Below, one piece after another: positions 23,721 to 31,178 of a stretch of 64,000 nt of DNA. A program made the position numbers and the translations under genes. The stretch lies in NCBI RefSeq assembly GCF_036016755.1, contig NZ_JAYXIH010000001.1:124001-188000 (forward strand), read 5' to 3'. Positions within the stretch are counted from its first letter, which is position 1; each line of letters starts with the position of its first letter. This DNA comes from Aurantimonas coralicida_A (GTDB lineage: Bacteria > Pseudomonadota > Alphaproteobacteria > Rhizobiales > Rhizobiaceae). The notes under the pieces are model-generated. The model saw nothing but the letters and a program-made list of their open reading frames with translations, was not told where the DNA came from and did not search any database.

Positions 23721-25476
23721 TCATATCCGCCGTGCCGCCATGCAGGCGCTCCGGCCGCCCCAGCGCCTCGACCTCGCCGATTGGGTGGAGGCGAACGTCG
23801 TGTTGCCGGCGAGCCTGGCCGCGCATCCGGGGCGAATGCGCCTATGGCCGCATCAGGTGGACATTGCCAGGAGCATGGGTGACCCGGCCGTCGAGCGCAT
23901 CACGATGCTGAAGTCCGCCCGCGTCGGTTATACTCAGCTCCTCGTCGCGACGCTGGGCCATTTCACCGCGAACGATCCCGGCCCCGTCTTAGTTGTCCTG
24001 CCCGCCGAACAAGATTGCCGCGATTTGATGGTCGGAAACATCGAGCCGGTGTTCGCCGAGTCCCCGGCGCTTCGGTCCGCGCTCACGTCGAACATGAACG
24101 ACCGCGACACGCTCTACAGCCGTCGCTTTCCCGGTGGGTCGCTGAAGCTGGTTTCGGCCCGCGCGCCTCGCAACCTTCGCGGCCATACCGCCCGCGTGTT
24201 GCTCCTAGACGAAGTGGACGCCTTCGAAGTCGACGTGCGCGGCGAGGGCGATCCCGTGGCGCTCACCGAACGCCGGACGGCGACCTTCAGCAATAGAAAA
24301 ATCGTTATGGGCTCGACGCCCGTTCACGAGTCTACGTCGCGCATCTTGCGAGCCTATGAAAAGTCGGATCAGCGCGTCTATGAGTGCGCCTGTCCGGCGT
24401 GCGGCGAGCGGGCCGAACTTCGGTGGAAGGACATTCACTGGCTCCCAGACCGGCCCGAGACGGCTCATTGGGCGTGCCCCGCGTGCGGCGGCATCGTCGA
24501 GGAAGACGACAAGGCGGCTTTCGTCTCTGGCGGCCGGTGGCGGGCGACGCGGCCGGCGATCGTCGGCCATCACGGCTACCGCGTGTCGGCGCTGATCTCG
24601 ATGTTGCCGAACGCCGCATGGCCGAAGCTGGCAGCGGAGTTCCTGGAGGCGAAGAAAAGCCCGCAGACGCTGCAAACCTTCGTCAACACCGTTCTGGGCG
24701 AGGCATGGCGCGACGCTGGCGAGGAACTGGACGGCGACTCCCTCCTCGACCGCGTGGAGCCGTTCGGTCTTGACCGTCTGCCAGCCGAAGTCCTGGTCGT
24801 GACGGCGGGCCTCGACGTCCAGGACGATCGAATCGAGATCACGACGGCCGGATGGACGAAGGACGGCGACGCGCTCGTGCTGGGTCACGAAATCGTGTGG
24901 GGCTCGCCGCTCGCGTCCGATACATGGGTGGAAGTTGACGACCTCCTCAAACGGTCATGGCGGCATCCGAACGGTGGCCTTCTGAAGATCGACGCGGCCG
25001 TGGTCGACTCCGGCTCCGGCGGCCACACCGACGCCGTCTATGCGTTCTGCCGACCGCGCACCGTGCGCCGCGTGTTCGCTGGCAAGGGCGTCGCCGGCTT
25101 CCAGCGGCCGCTTGTGCAACTGTCAAAGGTGCGGGAAATCCGTTTGATTTTGGTTGGCGTCGACGCGGCGAAAAGTCAAATCATGAACCGTCTTCAGGCG
25201 GGCCGCACGATCCGATTCAGCGATAGCCTCGACGCGACCTGGTTTGAACAGCTTGCCAGTGAAAAGCGCGTCGTGCGCTATCATCGTGGTCAGCCGGTCC
25301 GCGCATTCGAGCGCATCCCCGGCCGCCGTGGCGAAGCGTTGGATTGCTTGACCTACTCGCTCGCCGCCCGGCAACTGGTGAATCTCGACCTCGACCGGCG
25401 CGAAGAGGAACTGGCGTCGCCGCGAATGCCGAAGAAACCGCCCAGCGTGGTCCGCAGCGCATGGTTGGATCGCTAA
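23713..25476 (+). CDS. Phage terminase large subunit, GpA family
   Basis: This 587-aa protein is the packaging motor and nuclease of the lambda gpA family. The ATPase domain shows KSARVGYTQ at residues 67-75 as Walker A and VLLLDEVDAF at 162-171 as Walker B. A zinc finger-like CPAC...CPACGG pair lies at C227/C230 and C255/C258. The nuclease domain has VTAGLDVQDDRIEI (Asp368), VVDSGSGGHTDAVYAF and RGEALDCLTYSLAA near the C-terminus. Length is close to family norm. All motifs are intact, so the packaging machinery is probably active. The stop overlaps the inverted gene on the other strand by 4 nt. Confidence 0.95.
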   Translation: MLDHIRRAAMQALRPPQRLDLADWVEANVVLPASLAAHPGRMRLWPHQVDIARSMGDPAVERITMLKSARVGYTQLLVATLGHFTANDPGPVLVVLPAEQDCRDLMVGNIEPVFAESPALRSALTSNMNDRDTLYSRRFPGGSLKLVSARAPRNLRGHTARVLLLDEVDAFEVDVRGEGDPVALTERRTATFSNRKIVMGSTPVHESTSRILRAYEKSDQRVYECACPACGERAELRWKDIHWLPDRPETAHWACPACGGIVEEDDKAAFVSGGRWRATRPAIVGHHGYRVSALISMLPNAAWPKLAAEFLEAKKSPQTLQTFVNTVLGEAWRDAGEELDGDSLLDRVEPFGLDRLPAEVLVVTAGLDVQDDRIEITTAGWTKDGDALVLGHEIVWGSPLASDTWVEVDDLLKRSWRHPNGGLLKIDAAVVDSGSGGHTDAVYAFCRPRTVRRVFAGKGVAGFQRPLVQLSKVREIRLILVGVDAAKSQIMNRLQAGRTIRFSDSLDATWFEQLASEKRVVRYHRGQPVRAFERIPGRRGEALDCLTYSLAARQLVNLDLDRREEELASPRMPKKPPSVVRSAWLDR

Positions 25477-26072
25477 TCACCATAGCGCTCACGCATTTCT
25501 TCCAGCATGCGCTTCAGTTCACCTGTTCGGCTCACGGTCGCAGACTCCAATTCGCTGGCAAAAATAAGAGGAGCCATAGAACCGCCCTCAAATTCGGCTG
25601 CGGCAAACTCCGCTTGGGCTTGAGCGTATTTCCCCCAACGTTCCTGTGTTTCTGTCAGGGCGGAAGTCTGGGCTTCGCTCATCCAGCCCGAACGCTCCAA
25701 AGCGATAATAGCGCGCTCCATTTGCTTTTTCGCTACGTCCGCGCGGCGGCCTGCCTCCATATTCATTTCGGCCTGCGTCATGAAGGTGCTGTCGATAATT
25801 TCTATCGCGGTCTCGACGAACGCTTCTTGTTGGCTGGACAAGACGCTCATGAATTGAGTGGCATCATCGCGAGCGTGCTTTACTAGATCGGGGTCTTTTC
25901 CTAGCGATTTCAGTTTTTCCATTATGTCGAGCGTCAGAATATTTTCTTCGACATTCGCTTTTTGACGAGAAGAAGGAATGAAACGATTAAACCACTCGGT
26001 GCTGGCGGGAATGAAGGCGGATCGAACAAGGTCCGCAATAAATCCTAATACGAAGCCAGCCAACCATTCCAT
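25473..26072 (-). CDS. Membrane-anchored LprI-like protein, cargo gene of the element
   Basis: This 199-aa protein is encoded against the packaging genes. The N-terminus is one hydrophobic segment (WLAGFVLGFIADLVRSAFI). The C-terminal 90 residues follow the DUF1311/LprI layout: a helical run ending in ERWGKYAQAQAEFAAAEFEGGSMAPLIFASELESATVSRTGELKRMLEEM, where family members read W..YR..EC.F......GS..P......C...LT..R..EL. The conserved cysteines are replaced by non-Cys residues. LprI proteins inhibit lysozyme. Its more AT-rich codon use differs from the flanking genes, suggesting separate acquisition. GGGGG precedes ATG 26072. An anti-host or anti-competitor role is possible but unproven. Confidence 0.65.
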   Translation of the reverse strand: MEWLAGFVLGFIADLVRSAFIPASTEWFNRFIPSSRQKANVEENILTLDIMEKLKSLGKDPDLVKHARDDATQFMSVLSSQQEAFVETAIEIIDSTFMTQAEMNMEAGRRADVAKKQMERAIIALERSGWMSEAQTSALTETQERWGKYAQAQAEFAAAEFEGGSMAPLIFASELESATVSRTGELKRMLEEMRERYGD

Positions 26073-26181
26073 TTTTCTACCCCCGCCAATGCCGTCGGGA
26101 AAAGCTACATGGCCTTCCTCTGCCAGACAATGCGGGTCAGGAAGCTCGACCGTTCTGACGTGCTGAAAACTCCTATTCGAA

Positions 26182-26406
26182 TCAGCAGCCCCATGGTGAT
26201 TGCCAGTCGTCCACCATGGTCATGTTGACCTTACCGCCGGACGCGAAGGCGAGCACGTCGTCGGGCGAAGGAACGCCCTCCTTGCGGAACATCAGGCGCA
26301 CTGCCAGCACCGACAGCAAGAGCGGATAGCGCTTCGTCGCCCCCTCCGCGAGAATCTGGTTCGCTTCGTAGCGAATGGCTTCCATCCGTTTCAATTCGCT
26401 CTGCAT
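26182..26406 (-). CDS. Small hypothetical protein in the element
   Basis: This 74-aa ORF on the minus strand begins at ATG 26406 after AAGGACGAG, a good ribosome binding site. The sequence (helical RMEAIRYEANQILAEG, then a short hydrophobic LLLSVLAVRLMF stretch, ending in SPWGC) matches nothing I recognise. It lies upstream of the LprI-like gene on the same strand and could be cotranscribed with it. It may be a regulator or part of the cargo module. Confidence 0.5.
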   Translation of the reverse strand: MQSELKRMEAIRYEANQILAEGATKRYPLLLSVLAVRLMFRKEGVPSPDDVLAFASGGKVNMTMVDDWQSPWGC

Positions 26407-26427
26407 TGGCTCGTCCTTTTACCGGGG

Positions 26428-26453
26428 GGGCCGGGCAGTTCCCCGCCCGGCCC
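26428..26453. terminator. Hairpin in the divergent gap of the element
   Basis: GGGCCGGGC (26428-26436) and GCCCGGCCC (26445-26453) form a perfect 9-bp stem with an 8-nt loop just upstream of the minus-strand 74-aa gene. No T-run follows. It may separate the inverted cargo module from the rightward structural operon. Confidence 0.45.
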
Positions 26454-26536
26454 GTTGGCTATCGGTCGACCCTCTCGGATCGCAAATAGAACTAGCCGAT
26501 ACCTGGCATCCGGTCAAGAATATATCGCATTGTGAC

Positions 26537-26568
26537 CCTTTGGTTGCTTATAGCTACCTTTAGTTGCT
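26537..26568 (+). promoter_or_regulatory. 20-bp-spaced direct repeat, candidate operator
   Basis: CCTTTGGTTGCT (26537-26548) and CCTTTAGTTGCT (26557-26568) differ at one base and start 20 bp apart, about two helical turns, in an AT-rich stretch 65-96 bp before ATG 26633. This spacing suits a dimeric activator or repressor of the structural operon. Confidence 0.4.
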
Positions 26569-26632
26569 CATTTACATTGCTTCGAATCCGAGTAAACGTG
26601 GCATCCAAGATTTACCCTTGGGAGTCCTGACA

Positions 26633-27211
26633 ATGCTCGAAAACAACCATCTCTTAATTTCGAAGCCGATCTCGCGAAATCCGGGCCACTTCCTCACTAT
26701 CGCTGACGTTGCGGAAGCGGTCGCGGAACCGGGAGAAGACAAGGCGAAGATGATCGCCGCACTCCGGCAATTCGCTGTGCAGGGCTACCTTTTCGCGCCG
26801 TATCGCGAGACCGAAGCGCGCCAGGCGTATCTCTATGCTCCCGCAACGTGCCTCGTGGCCGCGACCCTTCTCCGCATGACCGAGATGGGCCTTCGCGATG
26901 CGCGGGCCTGCCACATGGCCGCGAAGGCGCTCTACCAGTGGAACGCGAAGGACGGCGAAGCGCCCGGCTATTCGCCCGGCGCGCTGGTCATCAAGAATTA
27001 TGTCGAGGGGGCCGCGAACTGGACTTTGGAACTTTGGTCTTTGCGCAGCGACAGCGGCACGGTTGTCCATGACGCTCGCATCTACAATCCGGCCGCCGGT
27101 AGCGGGCCTTCGCTGACCTACGACCTGTCAAAATTCGCGCAGCGTGCCGTGCTCGCCATCGACCTTGGCGACGTACTGGACCGGATGCACTCGCGGGGCG
27201 CGGTGAACTGA
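26633..27211 (+). CDS. Hypothetical protein with predicted HTH, start of the structural operon
   Basis: This 192-aa protein is not assignable to a known family. The N-terminus (HFLTIADVAEAVAEPGEDKAKMIAALRQFAVQGYLFAPYRETEARQAYLY) looks like a winged-helix or MerR-like DNA-binding fold, followed by a mixed C-terminal region. GGGAG precedes the chosen start at 26633; the open frame reaches 26564, but that part lacks a ribosome binding site. The stop is 2 nt from the portal start. A protein of this kind between terminase and portal could regulate the late genes or be a capsid-associated factor. Confidence 0.6.
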   Translation: MLENNHLLISKPISRNPGHFLTIADVAEAVAEPGEDKAKMIAALRQFAVQGYLFAPYRETEARQAYLYAPATCLVAATLLRMTEMGLRDARACHMAAKALYQWNAKDGEAPGYSPGALVIKNYVEGAANWTLELWSLRSDSGTVVHDARIYNPAAGSGPSLTYDLSKFAQRAVLAIDLGDVLDRMHSRGAVN

Positions 27212-27213
27212 CC

Positions 27214-28551
27214 ATGCGCTTGCTCGACCGCCTTTTCCGCCGCACGACGCGGCCGCAGCACGTCCGCCGGTTCGATGGCGCGGCGGGCGGCCGGCGCGGT
27301 TGGGGCATGGGCAATTTTGGCGCGATCAATCCCGAGGTCGCCGCCGCTGGGGCGAGCCTTCGCGGTCGCGCCCGCTACCTCGCCGCGAACAATCCACTGC
27401 TTTCCAACGCTGTCGCCAACTGGACCGGCGCGCTGGTCGGCCCCGGCATCGTGCCGACCAGTCAGCATCCCGACGCCAGCGCTCGCCGGGTGTTGGCGAA
27501 ACTTTTCAACACCTGGGCCGAAGTGGCGGACGCGGACGCACGCACGACCTTTTGGGGCCTCCAGGCGGATGTCGCGCGCGGCCTTGTCGTGGACGGCGAA
27601 GCCTTCGTCCAGTTTCTCGATTCAGACGGCGTTCGACTCCGGCTAATCCCGCCGGAGCTGGTCGACGAGTCGATGACGCGTGAACTCGGCAACGGCGGCG
27701 TGATCGTGCAGGGCGTCGAGTTCGACACCGACGGGCGGCGGGTCGCGTACCACGTCCTACCATCGCGCCCCCACGATCAGTTCGCCACTTACGCGCCACC
27801 GGTGCGGATCGACGCTTCGGAAATCCTTCACATCATGCGTCCGCTGGCGGCCGGACAGGTTAGGGGCGTCTCCTGGCTCACGCCCGTCATCTTACCCGCC
27901 AGCGAATTGGACCAGCTTACCGACGCGCTGCTCATGGGCGTCAAGATCGCCGCCATGCACGCGGGGTTTCTGGTCGATCAGAACGGCACCGGGGAGGCGT
28001 ATGACGGCACCGGCGAGGGCGGAATCCTCGAAACCGGACTTGAGCCGGGTACGTTGAAACGGTTGCCGACGGGCGTTGACGTGAAGTTTTCGACGCCGCA
28101 GCAGGCCCAGCAAACGACCGAATTTGTGAAGGCGCAGCTGCGGCAGCTCGCCGCCGGTCTCGGCCTGCCGACGCACTTTGTCGACGGCGACTTGACCGGC
28201 GCGAACTACAGTTCCTTGCGCGCCGGGCTTCTGCCATTCCGCCAGCGCGTCGAGCAAATCCAATACGGCACTTTCGTTCCGCAGTTCCTCGCGCCCGTGT
28301 GGCGGCGCGTCGTCACCTATGCGGGCCTTTCCGGCGAACTCGACGACTTCGGCCCGGAATGGCTGGCGGTCGAATGGTTGCCGCCCAAGCCCATGCAGGT
28401 CGACCCGCTGAAGGACACGCAAGCGACCGTCGCCGAAATCGAGGCCGGGCTTACCAGCCGCCGCAAGGCCGTCGCCGAACGCGGCTGGTCCATCGAACAA
28501 CTGGACGAAGAGATCGCCGCCGAAAAGGAGCCCTCAAATGCCGGGAGTTAG
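27214..28551 (+). CDS. Phage portal protein, lambda gpB family
   Basis: This 445-aa portal forms the dodecameric DNA gate at the capsid vertex. Lambda-family portal patterns are visible: SLRGRARYLAANNPLLSNAVANWTGALVGPGI near the N-terminus, DGEAFVQFLDSDGVRLRLIPPELVD, RPLAAGQVRGVSWLTPVILPASELDQLTDALLMGVKIAAMHAGFL, LPTHFVDGDLTGANYSSLRAGL (a strong signature near residues 315-340) and WLPPKPMQVDPLKDTQATVAEIEAGLTSRRKAVAERGWSIEQLDEEI at the C-terminus. It overlaps the protease/capsid gene by 14 nt. Confidence 0.94.
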   Translation: MRLLDRLFRRTTRPQHVRRFDGAAGGRRGWGMGNFGAINPEVAAAGASLRGRARYLAANNPLLSNAVANWTGALVGPGIVPTSQHPDASARRVLAKLFNTWAEVADADARTTFWGLQADVARGLVVDGEAFVQFLDSDGVRLRLIPPELVDESMTRELGNGGVIVQGVEFDTDGRRVAYHVLPSRPHDQFATYAPPVRIDASEILHIMRPLAAGQVRGVSWLTPVILPASELDQLTDALLMGVKIAAMHAGFLVDQNGTGEAYDGTGEGGILETGLEPGTLKRLPTGVDVKFSTPQQAQQTTEFVKAQLRQLAAGLGLPTHFVDGDLTGANYSSLRAGLLPFRQRVEQIQYGTFVPQFLAPVWRRVVTYAGLSGELDDFGPEWLAVEWLPPKPMQVDPLKDTQATVAEIEAGLTSRRKAVAERGWSIEQLDEEIAAEKEPSNAGS

Positions 28552-30394
28552 GAAAGCCGCGCCCGCGCGCCGCCGCAAGTATGACGACGTTTATTGCGAG
28601 CCGGTCATTCTTCGCCACGGAAACCTGCCGTTGGAATCGCAGGACGTCATGACGCGCCGCGCGGTCATCTCGCCCGACTCGTTCGACGAAGCGGCGTTGA
28701 CCGTCGAAGCGACCATCTCGACGTTTTCAGATGTGAACCGTCGCGACCATCGCGGCGGGTACGTCGAGCGGCTGGACCCGGCCGGGCTCGACGCGACGCG
28801 GCTTGTCGGCGCGCCCGTCCTGGACGGCCATCGGCAGGCGAGCGCCCGCGACACCATTGGTGTCGTGACCGCCTATCGCATGGCCGGCAACGCGCTCATT
28901 GCCACGATCCGCCTGCTTCAGTCCGACGATGTGAAGCCCATCATCGAGCGCATTCGGCAGGGCATCATTCGCGGCGTCTCTGTCGGCTACCGCGTCCAAC
29001 GCTGGGCCGACTCCATCGAAAACAAGGTCCGCGTCCGCACGGCGGCGGCGTGGTCGATCTTTGAAGTTTCCGCCGTGCCGGTCCCGGCCGATCCCGGAGC
29101 AACCTTTCGGAGTGAGAACATGGAAGACGAAGACATCATCGAGACCGTCGAAGACACCCCGGCCGAAAACCGCGCCGCCATCCGCCAGATTGCCCGCTCC
29201 GCCGGCATGACGACCGACCAGGCGGACGATATGATCGACCGCGATTTGTCGATCACCGAAGCGCGTGCGGAAGCTTTTCAGGCGATGCAGACCCGCACGC
29301 GCAACACGCCGCGCATCCGCGTCGTGAGCCCATCCAGCGAAGACCCGGCCGTCATGCGCACCCGGCGCGCCGATGCGCTCTACGCCCGCGTTTCCGGCAC
29401 CGCGCCGACCGACGAAGCCCGGCCGTTCATGGCCGAAACCCTTCGCGACATGGCGCGGGCGTGTGTCGAAACCGCTGGCATCTCTACGCGCGGCATGGAC
29501 GCCGACTCGCTCTTTCGCGCAGCGATGCACACGACCAGCGACTTCCCCCAGCTTTTGACCGGCACGGGCAACCGCACGCTGATGGCGAGCTATCAGGCGG
29601 CCGCCTCGCCGATCAAGACGACGCTCGCCCGCCAGACGACGCTTTCGGATTTCCGGCCTGGCACGAAACTCAAGCTGTCCGACATCGGCCTGCTTGAGCG
29701 CGTGAGCGAATCGGGCGAAATCACCCACACGTCTCGCGGCGAGGCGGCTGAGTCGTATGCGCTCGAAACGCACGCGACGCAGTTCGCGATTTCCCGGAAA
29801 GCGCTGATCAACAACGACCTTGGCGCGTTCCGGGACTGGGGAGCCACGGCCGGCCGCATGGCGGCGGAGACCGAAGCGAACCTTCTGGTCACTAAGCTGC
29901 TCGCGAATCCCGCCATGGGCGAGGACGGCGCAAACCTCTTCAGCGCTGCCCATGGCAACCTTGCCGCGCCCGGCGGCGCGGTGGACGTGGCGGCCCTGTC
30001 CGACGCTCGCCTCGCCATGCGCGGAATGAAGGCGCTGGATGGCAACACGCCGATCAACGCGACGCCGAAGTTCCTGCTTGTCGGGCCGGCGCTTGAGACG
30101 GCGGCCGAACAGGTCTTGGCAACGATCTACGCCACGACCTTCGGCGACGCGAACCCGTTCGCTGGCCGGTTGTCGCTTTTGGTCGAACCCCGGATCGTCG
30201 ATTCGTCCTGGTACGTCTTCGCAGACCCGGCGGTCCTTCCGACCCTCGAATACGCGTATCTGTCGTCGGCGCAGGGGCCCCAGATGGCGTCGCGTGAGGG
30301 CTGGAATACGCTGGGAGTGGAATTCCGCGTGGTGCTCGATTTCGGGGCCGGCGCGGTTGATTGGCGCGGTGCCTATCTCAATCCGGGCGCGTAA
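28538..30394 (+). CDS. Prohead protease / major capsid protein fusion
   Basis: This 618-aa protein combines two usually separate phage proteins. Residues about 40-190 are an HK97-type prohead protease with likely catalytic His in LVGAPVLDGHRQASARDTIG and Ser in IRGVSVGYRVQRW. After a charged linker (EDEDIIETVEDTPAE) comes the capsid protein, whose C-terminal half (TLARQTTLSDFRPGTKLKLSDIG, ALINNDLGAFRDWG, NLFSAAHGNLA, PKFLLVGPALETAAEQVL) resembles Mu-gpT-like major capsid proteins. An in-frame ATG at 29120 (codon 195) has GGAG 7 nt upstream, exactly after the protease domain, so a free capsid precursor of 424 residues could also be made. The order and overlap with the portal gene are typical of phage heads. 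Confidence 0.9.
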   Translation: MPGVRKAAPARRRKYDDVYCEPVILRHGNLPLESQDVMTRRAVISPDSFDEAALTVEATISTFSDVNRRDHRGGYVERLDPAGLDATRLVGAPVLDGHRQASARDTIGVVTAYRMAGNALIATIRLLQSDDVKPIIERIRQGIIRGVSVGYRVQRWADSIENKVRVRTAAAWSIFEVSAVPVPADPGATFRSENMEDEDIIETVEDTPAENRAAIRQIARSAGMTTDQADDMIDRDLSITEARAEAFQAMQTRTRNTPRIRVVSPSSEDPAVMRTRRADALYARVSGTAPTDEARPFMAETLRDMARACVETAGISTRGMDADSLFRAAMHTTSDFPQLLTGTGNRTLMASYQAAASPIKTTLARQTTLSDFRPGTKLKLSDIGLLERVSESGEITHTSRGEAAESYALETHATQFAISRKALINNDLGAFRDWGATAGRMAAETEANLLVTKLLANPAMGEDGANLFSAAHGNLAAPGGAVDVAALSDARLAMRGMKALDGNTPINATPKFLLVGPALETAAEQVLATIYATTFGDANPFAGRLSLLVEPRIVDSSWYVFADPAVLPTLEYAYLSSAQGPQMASREGWNTLGVEFRVVLDFGAGAVDWRGAYLNPGA

Positions 30395-30396
30395 GC

Positions 30397-30606
30397 ATGG
30401 CCGTCTCCCTCGCCGATCTGGTCGCATGGCGCGACGCTCTTTTCGAAGCTCGACTTCAAGGTGTGCGGCGTGTCCGCGATCAGAACGGCGAAGAGGTGGA
30501 ATACCGCTCCGATCGGGAAATGGCCGCCGCGCTCGCGGCCGCCGACGCGGCGATTGCAGGCAAGCGGCCTTCCACCATCCTCTTCAAAACTTCGAAAGGA
30601 CTTTGA
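30397..30606 (+). CDS. gpW-like head-tail connector protein
   Basis: This 69-aa protein (MAVSLADLVAWRDALFEARLQGVRRVRDQNGEEVEYRSDREMAAALAAADAAIA) matches the short gpW-like head-tail joining pattern of alphaproteobacterial prophages: a helix, VRxVRxxxGxEVxYRS, and a second helix. ATG 30397 is 2 nt after the capsid stop. It would close the filled head and offer the interface to a tail, which the element does not encode. Confidence 0.75.
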   Translation: MAVSLADLVAWRDALFEARLQGVRRVRDQNGEEVEYRSDREMAAALAAADAAIAGKRPSTILFKTSKGL

Positions 30607-30608
30607 TC

Positions 30609-30938
30609 ATGAAGAACTATGTGCAGAAGGGCGAGAATTTGACCCTTCCCGCGCCCTACGCCCTGTCGAGCGGCGACGGGGCTTTGGTTGGCTCTATCTT
30701 CGGCGTGGCCGCTGGCGACGCCGCGATCGGCGCTGAAGTCGATCTTGTGACCGAGGGCGTGTTCGTCCTGCCCAAAGTCGCGCTCGACGCCATGGCGGTC
30801 GGCACGCCCGTCTACTGGGATGACGCCGCGAAGCTCGTCACTATCACGGCGACCGGCAACACGAAGATCGGCGTGAGCGTCGCAACGGCGGTCAACCCGT
30901 CCGGCACGACCAGCGTGCGTCTCAACGGCGCGTTCTGA
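30609..30938 (+). CDS. DUF2190 capsid decoration/cement protein
   Basis: This 109-aa protein belongs to DUF2190, phage head-stabilising proteins. It opens with MKNYVQKGENLTLPAPYALSSGDGALVGSIFGVAAGDAAIG and ends with IGVSVATAVNPSGTTSVRLNGAF, typical of the family beta-rich fold. AAAGGAC lies 8 nt before ATG 30609. It is the last recognised structural gene; no tail gene follows. Confidence 0.88.
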   Translation: MKNYVQKGENLTLPAPYALSSGDGALVGSIFGVAAGDAAIGAEVDLVTEGVFVLPKVALDAMAVGTPVYWDDAAKLVTITATGNTKIGVSVATAVNPSGTTSVRLNGAF

Positions 30939-31016
30939 TCCAACCGGGCAAGTGGATTCCTGACCTCTCCGCTCGCCCATAACTCAGCGCATGGGACCGT
31001 AACCAAAGGTTCGGTC

Positions 31017-31178
31017 ATGGATATGTTGGCGAGGGTGCGCAAAGCCCATGCCGCAGCGGCAAAACTCGTGCGCGAAAACCCGGTCTATCTTCCGATCTTC
31101 CGAGCGTTCGAACGCGATTTGGAAGAACTGGAAGCGCTGGAACGCGCGCATAAGGCGACGCTCGAAACGACCTCGTGA
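31017..31178 (+). CDS. Small phage-type ORF (53 aa) at the end of the structural operon
   Basis: ATG 31017 opens a 53-codon frame (MDMLARVRKAHAAAAKLVRE, then NPVYLPIFRAFERDLEELEALERA) of a kind found often in alphaproteobacterial prophage head regions: an amphipathic helix, a YLPIF motif and a final coiled coil. Its last 94 nt overlap the integrase gene on the other strand. The YLPIF pattern and codon use suggest a real gene. Function is unknown. Confidence 0.55.
   Translation: MDMLARVRKAHAAAAKLVRENPVYLPIFRAFERDLEELEALERAHKATLETTS

Noticed and set aside
28727..30427. 566-codon minus-strand frame across the capsid gene
   Set aside because: Arg/Gly-rich antisense frame without ribosome binding site.
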